Assembly: GCF_023499215.1 (NCBI RefSeq)
Contig: NZ_JAKHSK010000009.1
Coordinates: 1-64,000 of the forward strand
Direction: 5' to 3'
Origin: Zunongwangia pacifica
Lineage (GTDB): Bacteria; Bacteroidota; Bacteroidia; Flavobacteriales; Flavobacteriaceae
DNA: 64,000 bases
Part shown: positions 43,340 to 53,274 of the stretch, piece by piece
How positions within the stretch are numbered: the first letter of the stretch is position 1
Layout: the number at the start of each line of letters is the position of its first letter
The notes under the pieces: generated by a model
What the model was told of the DNA's origin: nothing
The model's database searches: none
What the model saw: the letters and a program-made list of their open reading frames with translations, nothing else
Translations under genes and position numbers: made by a program

Positions 43340-44557
43340 ATGAAAACAATAGAAAAAATAACTTTCTTTTTCCCCATGCTAATGCTGCTTATAAGCTGCT
43401 CTTCAGATAGCATTAATGGGGAAACTACGGGCCAGGAACCACCAAAAGAAACTGATTTGGCTTCCTTAAAAACTATCGAAGCCAATGAGGTAGAAGCCTT
43501 TAGTGCAATTATTTTGGCAAAGATTGAAGACAATGGGGGAAGTTCTGTTAAAGAGCAGGGGATATGCTATGCCTTAACTTCTACACCCGATTATAATTCT
43601 TCTAAAAAAGAACCAAATAGTTTCAAAGGTTCTGGTGAATTTGAAGTAAAATTAACGGACCTTTCTGAAGGTGAAACTTACTATGCCAGAGCATTTGCAA
43701 AAAATGCAAAAGGTATTTCCTATGGCAATGAAGTTAGTTTCACAACCAAGACTGCCGTACCTCCAAGTTTTAAAATGAATGATACTATAGTAAGTGGTCC
43801 TCATGACATTTGGACTGATGTTGAGCTTACGGAACGTGGCGAAGATGAATTGGTTGAGGTTGGCGTACTATATTCTACTCAGGAATCTTTTGATTTAGAA
43901 AGCGGTACTAAACTGAAGCAAGAAGGCCTGAATTCAACATTTAAATACCGAATGACCGATCTAGAAGCGAACACGACTTATTTCTATAAGCCTTATGCCA
44001 TTACCGAACATGGTAAAACTCACTATGGAGAAGCTACTCAATATAAGACCTTAGAGCAAGGGAATTTTACATGGTCTTTTAACGGTACTCTTGATCCTAA
44101 TAATGAAAATCATCAGCGAATAAAAGAAGCTTTTGATACGGCGACCTGGTATTATAGCAATTATACCGCTATCCAAAAGCACGTGACTGTTAATTATTCG
44201 CCCGGCACACCTACTGCAGATGCAAATTTTGATGGGTGGATCAATATGGGGGCCAATGCCAGTTATCAGCGCACCGGTACCGCCATGCACGAGATGGCGC
44301 ATACGGTAGGGGTTGGCCAGCATTGGACCTGGAAATTTATAATAGACAATGATGATTCCTATTACAGTGCTGCAAGGGCAAATGCTGTGCTATCTATGAT
44401 GACTAACGGAGCGGATACTGCGATGCACGGAGATGATATTCATTTTTGGCCTTATGGAATAAACGGAGCTCATGAAGATACGGGGGATGATTTTCTTTAT
44501 ATTATGAATGCCCTTATTGTACAGGGCTTTAAAGAAGACGGTTTACCCTCTAATTAA
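43340..44557 (+). CDS. Lipoprotein with Fn3-like domains and metzincin-like zinc site
   Basis: The 405-residue lipoprotein (LISCSSDS, Cys at about residue 16) has two Fn3-like modules (about 35-135 and 140-235), similar to the first module of the GH16 neighbour. The C-terminal domain contains His317-Glu318-Met-Ala-His321-Thr-Val-Gly324-Val-Gly-Gln-His328, the HExxHxxGxxxH zinc site of metzincin peptidases. A Met-turn is plausible around MHGDD. It may be a protease or a zinc-containing carbohydrate-active domain. It ends the PUL, 57 nt after GH16. Confidence 0.75.
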   Translation: MKTIEKITFFFPMLMLLISCSSDSINGETTGQEPPKETDLASLKTIEANEVEAFSAIILAKIEDNGGSSVKEQGICYALTSTPDYNSSKKEPNSFKGSGEFEVKLTDLSEGETYYARAFAKNAKGISYGNEVSFTTKTAVPPSFKMNDTIVSGPHDIWTDVELTERGEDELVEVGVLYSTQESFDLESGTKLKQEGLNSTFKYRMTDLEANTTYFYKPYAITEHGKTHYGEATQYKTLEQGNFTWSFNGTLDPNNENHQRIKEAFDTATWYYSNYTAIQKHVTVNYSPGTPTADANFDGWINMGANASYQRTGTAMHEMAHTVGVGQHWTWKFIIDNDDSYYSAARANAVLSMMTNGADTAMHGDDIHFWPYGINGAHEDTGDDFLYIMNALIVQGFKEDGLPSN

Positions 44558-45138
44558 TAACTCATATCATTAGTAATTTGTAAACAGAGATAGTTGCATA
44601 ACTAGCATAGAATCTAGGAAAACTATTTTAGGAAGAATGAGTATAATTCGGCTATAAATGCAACAGTATATATTTTGGTAATCGATTGTTTGATAGGCTA
44701 GGAATTGAATTAACCATAACCAACCAATACTGTTGCAAAGCCGTTTAATCCTGATTCAGAATATTTTTATCACTCTAAATTCTTTATCTATTGTTGAATT
44801 TTGATATAAGTGAATCCAAAATGAGCAGGGAGTTGATCAATAACAAAAGCAGTGACAATATTTTATATTTTTTAGCTTCATGGAAAAAAGATAATTAAAT
44901 CTGTTTATTTTATTTATAACCGATAGGTGTATCGACTACCTTATAAAGTTGTTTATTTTCAAAAGATTGTTGGATTCATACTTTAAGTCCTTGGTGTAAA
45001 AGAGGTTTCCATTTTGGTGGTTTCTAGACACAATTTTTTTCATGAAAATTCATTCAATCTTTAAATGCTTTATAAAACTTTGAAACAAAACTAAGGTTTT
45101 GATCGGTTTAGAGACTATAAATCAAATACGCAAATAGG
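44558..45138. other. 580-bp spacer between convergent units
   Basis: AT-rich, no gene. TGCAACAGTAT (44659-44669) and its exact complement (44727-44737) form an 11-bp inverted repeat with 57 nt between the arms, perhaps a relic element or a long hairpin. Confidence 0.5.
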
Positions 45139-46374
45139 TTAGGGATCTAAAGGTTCGATAGGATTTTGTTGTAAAGAATTTTTAAGAGGTTGAAATTCGA
45201 TAGTAGTGTCATTAATTCTATTCATAATTTTAGCCGGTAAATATCCCAATTCTTGTAAACAGCGATTCTTAAAGTTTTCGCTTTTTACATATTGGCTGTG
45301 CATGTTATTTGTTACAACCAGGTGTATTTTTTTTACCGGGAAACCATATTTTAGATATAATCTACTGGCGTTTCTCAGATTGGTTGTAGTATGCCTGGCA
45401 TGAGGTTCTATAATAATGCTGTTTTCTGGAATATGGTATTCATTTATAAGTTCTTTCTTCATTTCTATAGCTTCACAATATTCGGCTCTAAAAGGGTGAG
45501 CATGTCCTCCAGAGACCACAATTAGTGGTGCCTTGGCTTTAAGATATTCCTTTACTCCTAGTTTTATGTTTAATTTACCCAGAGCAGATAAACGATCTTT
45601 ATAATTTTCAGGGCCATTACCTAAAATTAAAATAGAGGCGTATGGAAAAGCTTTAAAATCAATATTCTTTATATTTTCAACTGTTTTTTTGTTTTCCGTT
45701 TCTTCAAGAGGTTCATAGCGAGCGGCTTCATCACGATGATTTAGATATAGTAAGGATAAGGCAAAATTTAGGGAAGGATTAAACCATAGGTCTTTTTCTT
45801 TTACTTCTGAAGCAATATGATCACTCCACATGGCTATTGCTCCTTTATAATAATCGGATTTTACATCATAAGAAACAGAATCTATCGTAGCATATTGTGG
45901 CTTTTTTCCCATGCCGTAAACGTTTAAAATATGGTTAATCCCTTCAGCATTGAGCTTCCATATATTTTCAATCAATTCTTTGGCTTCCAGTTTATCATAT
46001 AAAACATAGGCTCCGGAATTTCGAATATTATTTTCTATAAAATTTTTAAACCGGGGAGATTTGTTATAAATGCGATTTAAATGATCACATATTTTTTTAG
46101 AATCTACCTTACTTATTAAATAAGGAGCAATAAGGCTGTCCAGAATATTTTCTTGATTATGAAAAGATGCAGCGATCTGCTTTTTTTGTTCCCCTAGCAG
46201 TTTTGAAAGTGATTTATCCTGAATCAATACCTCTTTTACTTCACTATTATTTTCAATAGCATGTAAAAAGTAAAAGTTCTTTTTCGATAAAGTTTGGTAC
46301 ACGTAAGGGTTTTCCTGAGCAAAGCTTCCGCTGTGCGTTAGAAAGAATGCTACAATCAAAATGTATTTTATCAT
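45139..46374 (-). CDS. YdcF/DUF218-type periplasmic protein
   Basis: ATG 46374 gives a signal peptide (MIKYILIVAFFLTHSGSFAQ). The first half (about residues 20-230) is helical and of unknown type. The second half (about 230-375) is a DUF218 domain with LILGNGPENY, APLIVVSGGHAHPFRAEYCEA, IIIEPHARHTTTNLRNA and VVTNNMHSQYV. DUF218 proteins include ElyC/SanA-like envelope factors and bind a small ligand. It lies downstream of SusD and may be cotranscribed with the sigma-regulated locus, but hairpins (46513-46620) intervene. Confidence 0.75.
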   Translation of the reverse strand: MIKYILIVAFFLTHSGSFAQENPYVYQTLSKKNFYFLHAIENNSEVKEVLIQDKSLSKLLGEQKKQIAASFHNQENILDSLIAPYLISKVDSKKICDHLNRIYNKSPRFKNFIENNIRNSGAYVLYDKLEAKELIENIWKLNAEGINHILNVYGMGKKPQYATIDSVSYDVKSDYYKGAIAMWSDHIASEVKEKDLWFNPSLNFALSLLYLNHRDEAARYEPLEETENKKTVENIKNIDFKAFPYASILILGNGPENYKDRLSALGKLNIKLGVKEYLKAKAPLIVVSGGHAHPFRAEYCEAIEMKKELINEYHIPENSIIIEPHARHTTTNLRNASRLYLKYGFPVKKIHLVVTNNMHSQYVKSENFKNRCLQELGYLPAKIMNRINDTTIEFQPLKNSLQQNPIEPLDP

Positions 46375-46512
46375 AAGAATTGGTTTAGGAAACATTTGTT
46401 TTTCTTAGGGTATTCAATTTGTGCTTATTTTATAATCGAGATTAAATACTCTCGTGTCTTCCCGAGGACTATGAAAATGGAGATGTTTCGAAACTGATCA
46501 TAATTTTATAAT

Positions 46513-46543
46513 AACAACCTAGTGGGCTTGTTACTAGGTTGTT
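46513..46543. terminator. Perfect 11-bp hairpin
   Basis: AACAACCTAGT (46513-46523) pairs with ACTAGGTTGTT (46533-46543), with a 9-nt loop. It lies between SusD and the YdcF-like gene and may be a second terminator; the T run is on the + strand side. Confidence 0.5.
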
Positions 46544-46588
46544 TACTAATTTTTTAATTCCTCAATAAGATTTTCATAAATATGAAAT

Positions 46589-46620
46589 CAAAAAACAGGG
46601 GCTTTATCGAAACCCCTGTT
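46589..46620 (-). terminator. Terminator of the SusC-SusD operon
   Basis: On the - strand AACAGGGG (46613-46620 side) pairs with CCCCTGTT (46594-46601 side), extended by TTT/AAA, and is followed by a T run. It begins 21 nt after the SusD stop. Confidence 0.75.
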
Positions 46621-46640
46621 GAAATCAAAAACAAATCAAA

Positions 46641-48305
46641 CTAATACCCAGTATTTTGGGTCACTAAACCATCTTCAATACCATCGATATAAGCTTGTGG
46701 TATTGGCATATATTCATTTTTGTCTGCCGTAAAACTGGCATTCGATAAATGTGTTCTTCTGGTTTTTTCTACCTTAAGGTAGTCACTAATCACTTTATCG
46801 GCAATGCCCCAGCGAACAAGGTTGAAAAATCGATGACCTTCTAAAGCTAGTTCTAATCTGGACTCTGTCCTTACCGCTTCTCTGGCTAAACTTTTATCTG
46901 TCCAGGCTGTGTTATAAAGTTCGATTTCGTAATTGGCAGCATCTTTAGAACCGTCTAAAGTTTTTACGTAAGCCGAGTTTTTAGCTCTTTCCCGTATTTG
47001 GTTCACTAATTGGCGTGCTTCTTCAAGCTTCCCTAATTCAACCGCGGCTTCAGCTCGCCAAAGAATAACCTCTCCAAACCGTATAATATAATAATTTAAT
47101 GCACTAACATAAGGCCAAACTTCTAAGTGATACGGTGAGTTTGCAGAAACAATTCTTTTTTTAGGACCAAATGCTCCGTAGGTAGCCAGATCTCTAGCCC
47201 AGTCAGCTTCGTAAAGAATATTAAGGTCTTTATAAGGAATACCGGGTCTGCCAATCGTAATATCTATCCTTGGGTCTACAGGATCGGTATCGGTTAAATT
47301 TTCGTTACTGTTTGCAGGTAAACCCTCCGCATTTACTTTAAAAGCATTTACCAGGTTTTGTGAGGGCCTATGAAATCCATATTGTGCATAAAATGGTCCG
47401 CCCGGGGCTAATAAGCGGTCACCAATGCTACCGTTATAATTACTTGGCTGTCCATCATTAATACTCTGTTGGACTGCAAAAATCACTTCTTTATTGTTAT
47501 CATTTTCAGGTAAGAATAATTCCTGAAAATCGTCCATTAAGCCATAATTACTATTTATAACAGCGGTGGTGGCATCGTAAGCTAATTGCCATCCCCCCTG
47601 AAACAAATAGGTTTTTGCTAAATAAGCCTGAGCGGCAATACGTGTGGGCCGTCCTACTTCAGTTTGCGTTTCAGGTAAAACTTTAAGGGCAGCTTCAAAG
47701 TCGGTTTCAATTTTATTCCATAATTCTTCGGAAGTAAATTCGGTATTCGATTTTGCATAATCTTTCACTTCGGCTGCCGTTTCATCGATATAGGGAATAT
47801 GATTGTATATTTTTTTCAATTCAAAATAATAATGACCTCGTAAAAAGTGTAATTCGGCCTGACGTTGACTTCTTAGATTTTCATCAAAATTTTCTGAAGC
47901 TGCTAAAAGACGCATTGCTTCGTTCACTCTTTTTACACCTTCGTATAGTGCCATCCATTTACGTTCGATGTCCAGTGTTGTAGGATTGGTATTGAAAATT
48001 TCCATCTGGTGAATATTGTTTTGGTCACCAGTTCCACCGCCGCCCTTATAAGCATCATCTGAAATAACATCTCCAAAACTCCAATTTGAAGCCGGGGAGT
48101 TGTACGCGTTAGAGGCACCATCAAACTGACCGTTTAAAACACTGTAGGCTGAAATTATAGCTCTCTCAACATTGTCGGGATTGGTCATTTCATCAGGGGA
48201 AACTTCTCCATAGGTAACTTCATCCAAATAATCATCTGAGCAGGATAGGGTGCTTATACCGATAAATACAAGCACGAGCTTTAAAATTCTAGAATTAATT
48301 TTCAT
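46641..48305 (-). CDS. SusD/RagB-like lipoprotein of the sigma-regulated locus
   Basis: The 554-residue protein has a lipoprotein signal (STLSCSDDYLDE) and the SusD fold, with RQAELHFLRGHYYFELKKIYNHIPYID, YYIIRFGEVILWRAEAAVELGKLEEARQLVNQIRERA and a C-terminal RLELALEGHRFFNLVRWG. It partners the SusC protein that ends 11 nt upstream and captures the glycan at the surface. No glycosidase is encoded in this locus, so the substrate cannot be inferred. Confidence 0.92.
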   Translation of the reverse strand: MKINSRILKLVLVFIGISTLSCSDDYLDEVTYGEVSPDEMTNPDNVERAIISAYSVLNGQFDGASNAYNSPASNWSFGDVISDDAYKGGGGTGDQNNIHQMEIFNTNPTTLDIERKWMALYEGVKRVNEAMRLLAASENFDENLRSQRQAELHFLRGHYYFELKKIYNHIPYIDETAAEVKDYAKSNTEFTSEELWNKIETDFEAALKVLPETQTEVGRPTRIAAQAYLAKTYLFQGGWQLAYDATTAVINSNYGLMDDFQELFLPENDNNKEVIFAVQQSINDGQPSNYNGSIGDRLLAPGGPFYAQYGFHRPSQNLVNAFKVNAEGLPANSNENLTDTDPVDPRIDITIGRPGIPYKDLNILYEADWARDLATYGAFGPKKRIVSANSPYHLEVWPYVSALNYYIIRFGEVILWRAEAAVELGKLEEARQLVNQIRERAKNSAYVKTLDGSKDAANYEIELYNTAWTDKSLAREAVRTESRLELALEGHRFFNLVRWGIADKVISDYLKVEKTRRTHLSNASFTADKNEYMPIPQAYIDGIEDGLVTQNTGY

Positions 48306-48316
48306 TTTTTGTGCTT

Positions 48317-51300
48317 TTAAAAGTTTAGGTTAAATCCAAATACGAATGTTCTTGAGGGCGGGTAGATCCCACGATCTACACCAATATCCAGGTTACGGCT
48401 GTTACTGGAGTAATTTTGAAGTCCGATTTCAGGAGTCATTCCGCTATAATCGGTAATCGTAAAAACGTTACTGGCCTGTGCGTACAATCTTAAAGTAACA
48501 TCTCTTAAAACATTATCTGGCAGGGTATAGCCTAATTGTAGATTGTTTAGTTTTAGGTACGAACCATTTTCTATATAATAGGAAGATGGACGGATATTGT
48601 TATTGGCATCGTCTAAACTTAATCTTGGAATATTGGAGTTTGGATTTTCTGGTGTCCATGCCCCTAGTAAAGAAGAATCCTTGTTGTAAGCCGACTGGTT
48701 AAAAAACTGTGTTTTATACTTGGTAAGATTATAGATATCATTACCAAAGCTACCGTTAAAGAACATGCCAAGATCGAAGTTCTTGTAATTTAGTTTTACA
48801 TTTAAACCTAACACAACATCGGGATGGGGTGACCCTATGTAAGTACGGTCTTCATCGTTAATCACACCATCGTTGTTGATATCTTTAAATCGAATATCAC
48901 CCGGCTGCGCATCTGGCTGGAGTCCATAATCATTAACTTCCTGCTGACTTTTAAATAATCCATCGGCTTCATAGCCAAAGAAAGAGGCAATAGGCTGTCC
49001 AACAGTACTTCTTGAAATTTCCTGATCAAAATTAACACTATGCAGCGAAGAACTTGGGATTCCCAGATAAGCAACACTATGCAATTCAGTTAATTCGTTT
49101 TTATATCCAGAAAGATTTAAACCCAAATTATATTTAAATTCTCCTTTTTGGTCATTATACTCAATATTTAGTTCGTAACCTTTATTTTCCATCTTACCAT
49201 CGTTGATCCACTGGCCATCATTAGTTCCTCCATAGGTAAGCGGTACAGCGTTGTACACAAGAATATCTTCGGTTACTTTATTATAAACTTCAGCAGTGAC
49301 ATTAAGTTTACGGTTAAAGAAACCAAGATCAACCCCAATTGTAGTTTGCGTAGTGGTTTCCCATTGTAAGTTTGGGTTTGGTACACGTGTTTGCGTTAAA
49401 CCGGTAGAAACCGAGTTTTGTCCTCCTCCAATCGCGTAATCACTATAATTAGTATTATTGCTGTAACTGTCTACGGTAGAGTAGGAGGGTACTTGCTGAT
49501 TCCCTGTTTGTCCCCAGCTGGCACGAAGCATCATACTGTTAAAGCCATTACCCAGATCAAAGAAGTCTTCTTTATCTAAACGCCATCCAGCCGAAAATGC
49601 CGGAAAAGTTCCCCAGTTATTATTGGCCAACCTGGAAGTTCCATCACGTCTTACCGTAGCGGTTAGTAAGTACTTTTCATCAAAATTATACTTAACACGA
49701 CCAAAATAAGAGTTTAATTTCCATTGGAGCGCACCACCACTATTTAGCTGGTTCTCTGTACCAAAACTTAAGTACCTAAAATTAGGATCTTCGTAAAGGA
49801 AGTTTTGGCGCGATCCTGAAAAAGCTTCCTGATAATATTCGATAGCTTCCTGTCCAACTAAGATGTCCAGATTATGATCATCAAAAGATCTGGCATAATT
49901 TACCGTGTTTGTAAAAGTAAACTGATAGTTATAGTTGTTTTCTGTACTTAAGCTATTGATGGTGTTTTGTGCAAGAATTTCATCGTAAACCGGACTAAAA
50001 TTTCTATAGTTGAAGTTATTATAGTCCAGACCAAAAGAAGATTTAAATTCAAAATCCCCAAAATTCAGGCTGGCATAAGCATTACCAAAAGCACGAACGT
50101 TTTTTCGGTCATTATCTTTACTTCTGTACAAGCTTCCCAGTGGATTACCTATATCGTTTATTGGATTTCCGGCATATTCTCCATTAATATCTTTTACCGG
50201 CACTATAGAAGGAAACTGAAATGCATTATAGACGATACTTCCTAAAGAGCTGTTGGTACCAACCGCAACTTCTTTAGTATAAGAACCAGAGAAATTTTCT
50301 CCTATAGTTAGCCAGTCGGTAATATTATAGCTGGAATTAAATCGTGCCGAATATCTTGCAAAATCGGTATATTCAATAACCCCTTCCTGATCATAATAAC
50401 CAAGAGAAAAAGAGTGTTGGCCTTTCTCTGATCCTTTTTGGATCGAAATATTATAATTCTGAATTAATGCCGGGCGCATAATCTCGTCTACCCAATCTAC
50501 ATCACCACTAGGGATAGTTTGTTCATCATTTAACCAGGTAGGAATTTCAGCCTGGTTAGGATTGTTCCCATAAATGTCATGCGCCGGTGTTTGGCCATCA
50601 TTGCGATAAGCTTGCCATAATAAATCTCCATATTGCTGGGCATTTAGCATTCTTGGTAAATTAAATGCCGATTGGATCCCGGCATAGCCATCCATGCTTA
50701 CCGAAAATGAATCTTTATTAAGGCCTTTTTTAGTGGTAATCACGACCACCCCGTTTGCTGCACGCGATCCATAAATTGACGATGAAGCCGCGTCTTTTAA
50801 TACCTGTAAGCTTTCTATATCCTGTGGGTTAATACTACTTAAACCATTGGCAGTAGGGACGCCATCAATAATAACCAAAGGATCATTGTTGTTTATTGTA
50901 CTAAAACCTCTTACTCTAATAGAGGTGCCACCGCCGGGACGGTTATCACTCATCACCTGTACGCCTGGCATTCTTCCCTGTAACATTTCAGTGACATTGG
51001 CTTTTGGTAAGGATTGAATTTCTTCAGGAGCTACAGATGAGATCGAAGCGGTAATGTTTTCTCTTTTTTCAGTGCCATAACCGACCACCACAATTTCATC
51101 TAACGTATTGGTATCTTCTTGTAAATTAATAACAAATTCCGTTTGATCGGTAATTGCTACGTCTGCTCTTTGATAGCCAACAAAAGTGATGCTTAGTGTT
51201 TGGGCATTTGCGGGAATAGTTAAGCTGAAATTCCCATCAAAATCGGTGGCCGTTCCAATGTCAGTGCCTTTCACAAAAACACTTGCACCGGGTATGGGCA

Positions 51301-51691
51301 TGTTGTGATTATCTTTTACCACACCTTTAATTTCTCGTTTCTGCTGGTTATGTTCCGTTGTTTCTTTTACCAGAATGCTATCATCAGAAATCCTGAATTG
51401 CAATGCAGTAAGTCGTTGCAATTCAGTTAAGGCTTCTTCAAGATTAGCGTTATTGATATTTATGCTGATGTCTCTTTTTAAATAAGGCTGATCAGATCGA
51501 TAAATAAATTTTTTCTGAGCCTGAGATTCGATAATTTTAAAGACTTTTTCTACACTAACATTTTTAAGGTTAAGGTTTATAGTATTTAAAACCTTGGTGC
51601 TGCTAGCTTTTTTTTGCTCATTTTCAGCGGCTTCTAGATGAGTCGCCAAAGAAAATGTAGCAAGAGCGAGTAGTAAAATTTTGCGTTTCAT
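48317..51691 (-). CDS. SusC-like transducer with STN domain
   Basis: The 1,124-residue protein has a signal peptide (about 1-21), an STN domain (about 40-105; LKNVSVEKVFKIIESQAQKKFIYRS) that talks to a FecR-type anti-sigma, and a CarboxypepD-like domain (about 118-195). The SusC plug follows (about 205-320; MLQGRMPGVQVMSDNRPGGGTSIRVRG, VLKDAASSSIYGSRAANGVVVITTKKG), then a barrel ending FGFNLNF. The STN domain makes it a TonB-dependent transducer that reports substrate binding to the upstream FecR and sigma pair. It starts 28 nt after the sigma gene. Confidence 0.92.
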   Translation of the reverse strand: MKRKILLLALATFSLATHLEAAENEQKKASSTKVLNTINLNLKNVSVEKVFKIIESQAQKKFIYRSDQPYLKRDISININNANLEEALTELQRLTALQFRISDDSILVKETTEHNQQKREIKGVVKDNHNMPIPGASVFVKGTDIGTATDFDGNFSLTIPANAQTLSITFVGYQRADVAITDQTEFVINLQEDTNTLDEIVVVGYGTEKRENITASISSVAPEEIQSLPKANVTEMLQGRMPGVQVMSDNRPGGGTSIRVRGFSTINNNDPLVIIDGVPTANGLSSINPQDIESLQVLKDAASSSIYGSRAANGVVVITTKKGLNKDSFSVSMDGYAGIQSAFNLPRMLNAQQYGDLLWQAYRNDGQTPAHDIYGNNPNQAEIPTWLNDEQTIPSGDVDWVDEIMRPALIQNYNISIQKGSEKGQHSFSLGYYDQEGVIEYTDFARYSARFNSSYNITDWLTIGENFSGSYTKEVAVGTNSSLGSIVYNAFQFPSIVPVKDINGEYAGNPINDIGNPLGSLYRSKDNDRKNVRAFGNAYASLNFGDFEFKSSFGLDYNNFNYRNFSPVYDEILAQNTINSLSTENNYNYQFTFTNTVNYARSFDDHNLDILVGQEAIEYYQEAFSGSRQNFLYEDPNFRYLSFGTENQLNSGGALQWKLNSYFGRVKYNFDEKYLLTATVRRDGTSRLANNNWGTFPAFSAGWRLDKEDFFDLGNGFNSMMLRASWGQTGNQQVPSYSTVDSYSNNTNYSDYAIGGGQNSVSTGLTQTRVPNPNLQWETTTQTTIGVDLGFFNRKLNVTAEVYNKVTEDILVYNAVPLTYGGTNDGQWINDGKMENKGYELNIEYNDQKGEFKYNLGLNLSGYKNELTELHSVAYLGIPSSSLHSVNFDQEISRSTVGQPIASFFGYEADGLFKSQQEVNDYGLQPDAQPGDIRFKDINNDGVINDEDRTYIGSPHPDVVLGLNVKLNYKNFDLGMFFNGSFGNDIYNLTKYKTQFFNQSAYNKDSSLLGAWTPENPNSNIPRLSLDDANNNIRPSSYYIENGSYLKLNNLQLGYTLPDNVLRDVTLRLYAQASNVFTITDYSGMTPEIGLQNYSSNSRNLDIGVDRGIYPPSRTFVFGFNLNF

Positions 51692-51719
51692 TTTGTGATT
51701 AAAGCGTTATTTGTTTTGA

Positions 51720-52322
51720 TTAGTGATTGTTTTTATGAAATTCCTTTAGGCCTTTACTAATATATTTCATAGCAATAGCGATATGATTTTCTGCGGTACG
51801 TGGAGATATATCCATTATTTCTGAAATCTCACGATATTTAAAACCGTCAATTCTGCTTAATTCAAAAATCTGTCTTGATTTTTTAGGGATTGATTTTAGA
51901 ATAGATTGAATAATCTTCGCGTTGATTTCTTTTTGTTCTTTGTCTATAATCTCGTCTTCAGTACTTGGGGAGAAAAGTATAGGTCGCTGTTTGGATTCTG
52001 TGGAAAAACTTAAATGTGATCTTACAGGTTTTTTAAGGCTATTTTTTGCAATTACATAGAGGTAGGATTTTGGTTTTTCTATTTGATTTAGCTCTTTTCG
52101 TTTATTCCATAAAAGGATAAAAACATCAGAAACTTTTTCTTCGACAATACTGATGTTTTTATGGTAGCTTAGACCAAATCGGCAAAGAGCATCATAATAT
52201 TTATTAAATAATAGCTCTAAAGCAGCGTACTTTCCTTCTGAGATTTGCTGAAACAAATCCAGATCTTCCTTAAGCGTATTAGGGATGCTATTAGGAAGTG
52301 GTAATGGCTTTTTAATTTTCAT
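51720..52322 (-). CDS. ECF sigma factor regulating the SusC-SusD locus
   Basis: The 200-residue protein has region 2 (about 30-95; YAALELLFNKYYDALCRFGLSYHK, SDVFILLWNKRKEL) and region 4 (about 140-190; ILKSIPKKSRQIFELSRIDGFKYREISEIMDISPRTAENHIAIAMKYI), the form typical of Bacteroidota ECF sigmas paired with FecR. It overlaps the FecR frame by 11 nt and is 28 nt upstream of the STN-SusC gene. The order anti-sigma then sigma is the reverse of the usual one. Confidence 0.9.
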   Translation of the reverse strand: MKIKKPLPLPNSIPNTLKEDLDLFQQISEGKYAALELLFNKYYDALCRFGLSYHKNISIVEEKVSDVFILLWNKRKELNQIEKPKSYLYVIAKNSLKKPVRSHLSFSTESKQRPILFSPSTEDEIIDKEQKEINAKIIQSILKSIPKKSRQIFELSRIDGFKYREISEIMDISPRTAENHIAIAMKYISKGLKEFHKNNH

Positions 52323-53274
52323 CTGAAGCTATAATTAGGTAGTGATGAGGTTTCTTTTTAATCACCCGCAGGTTGGTGATAAACTCCATAGAGCTTATAA
52401 ATTCTTCAAGATTTTGGTCTTTAAAAGCCCCTGTAATTCGTTGATTTTCGAGTGTTTTATCTTTAATGGAAAATTGAACTCCAAAAAAATCATTGATCTT
52501 TGGTAAAGCATTTTTTAAGGAAAGGTTATCCAACAGAAGGATATTTTCTTTCCAGGCCATCGCCTTTTCTGGGTTAAAACTTCTCTTGGTTACCTCGTGT
52601 GTAGTGGCACTGTAGGTGAGCTGCTCGTTTGGCAACAGGTTTACTTCGTCATTCGAAGGTTTTAAAACAACATTTACTTTCCCGGTAGCCAAAGACACGG
52701 TTTGGTGTTCAGAGAATGTATTGATCCCAAAACTTGTTCCCAGTACTTTAATCTTCATGTCATGGGTATGGACAATAAAAGGACGATCAGGGTCTTTAAT
52801 GACATCGAAAAAACCTTCTCCTTCCAGCCATACTTCCCGGGGATTATCGAAATTTTGGGCATATTTTAATTTGGAACCTGAGTTTAAAACAACGTCACTA
52901 CTATCTGGAAGTTTAAACCGCAGCCGCTCCCCAGCTTCGGCAATTTTAATGTTGGTGTAATTGGATTCACCTGAAAAAAAGAAAATACTGAAACCTGAAA
53001 CAATTAGGATTAGTAAAAGTGCTGCGTAAGCATACAGTTTTTTGGGGACTATCTTTTGTTTTATCTTACCCTCAATTTTTTGCTGTATTTTCTCATGGTG
53101 AAGCTCTAAATCATTGGATGGATAGGCCTTCCAGATATTAAGATATTCAAGGTATAAGGCCTTTAGCTCGTTATCAATACTAAGTTCAATTTCAAAAACC
53201 GATCGGTCTTCGGTAGACATCTCATTGGTGAGATATCTAATACATTTTAATTCTTTAGGAGTTATGTCCTGCAT
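52312..53274 (-). CDS. FecR-family anti-sigma factor
   Basis: ATG 53274 (MQDITPKEL) is preferred to the TTG at 53280. The 320-residue protein has a cytoplasmic helical N-terminus (about 1-80) that should bind sigma, one membrane helix (about 84-102; LLLILIVSGFSIFFF), the FecR domain (about 110-210; LPDSSDVVLNSGSKLKYAQNF, VLGTSFGI) and a C-terminal DUF4974 domain (about 250-318; LLLDNLSLKNALPKINDFFGVQF) that contacts the STN domain. It starts the operon, and the sigma start lies within its last codons, so the two are translationally coupled with the inhibitor made first. Confidence 0.9.
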   Translation of the reverse strand: MQDITPKELKCIRYLTNEMSTEDRSVFEIELSIDNELKALYLEYLNIWKAYPSNDLELHHEKIQQKIEGKIKQKIVPKKLYAYAALLLILIVSGFSIFFFSGESNYTNIKIAEAGERLRFKLPDSSDVVLNSGSKLKYAQNFDNPREVWLEGEGFFDVIKDPDRPFIVHTHDMKIKVLGTSFGINTFSEHQTVSLATGKVNVVLKPSNDEVNLLPNEQLTYSATTHEVTKRSFNPEKAMAWKENILLLDNLSLKNALPKINDFFGVQFSIKDKTLENQRITGAFKDQNLEEFISSMEFITNLRVIKKKPHHYLIIASDEN

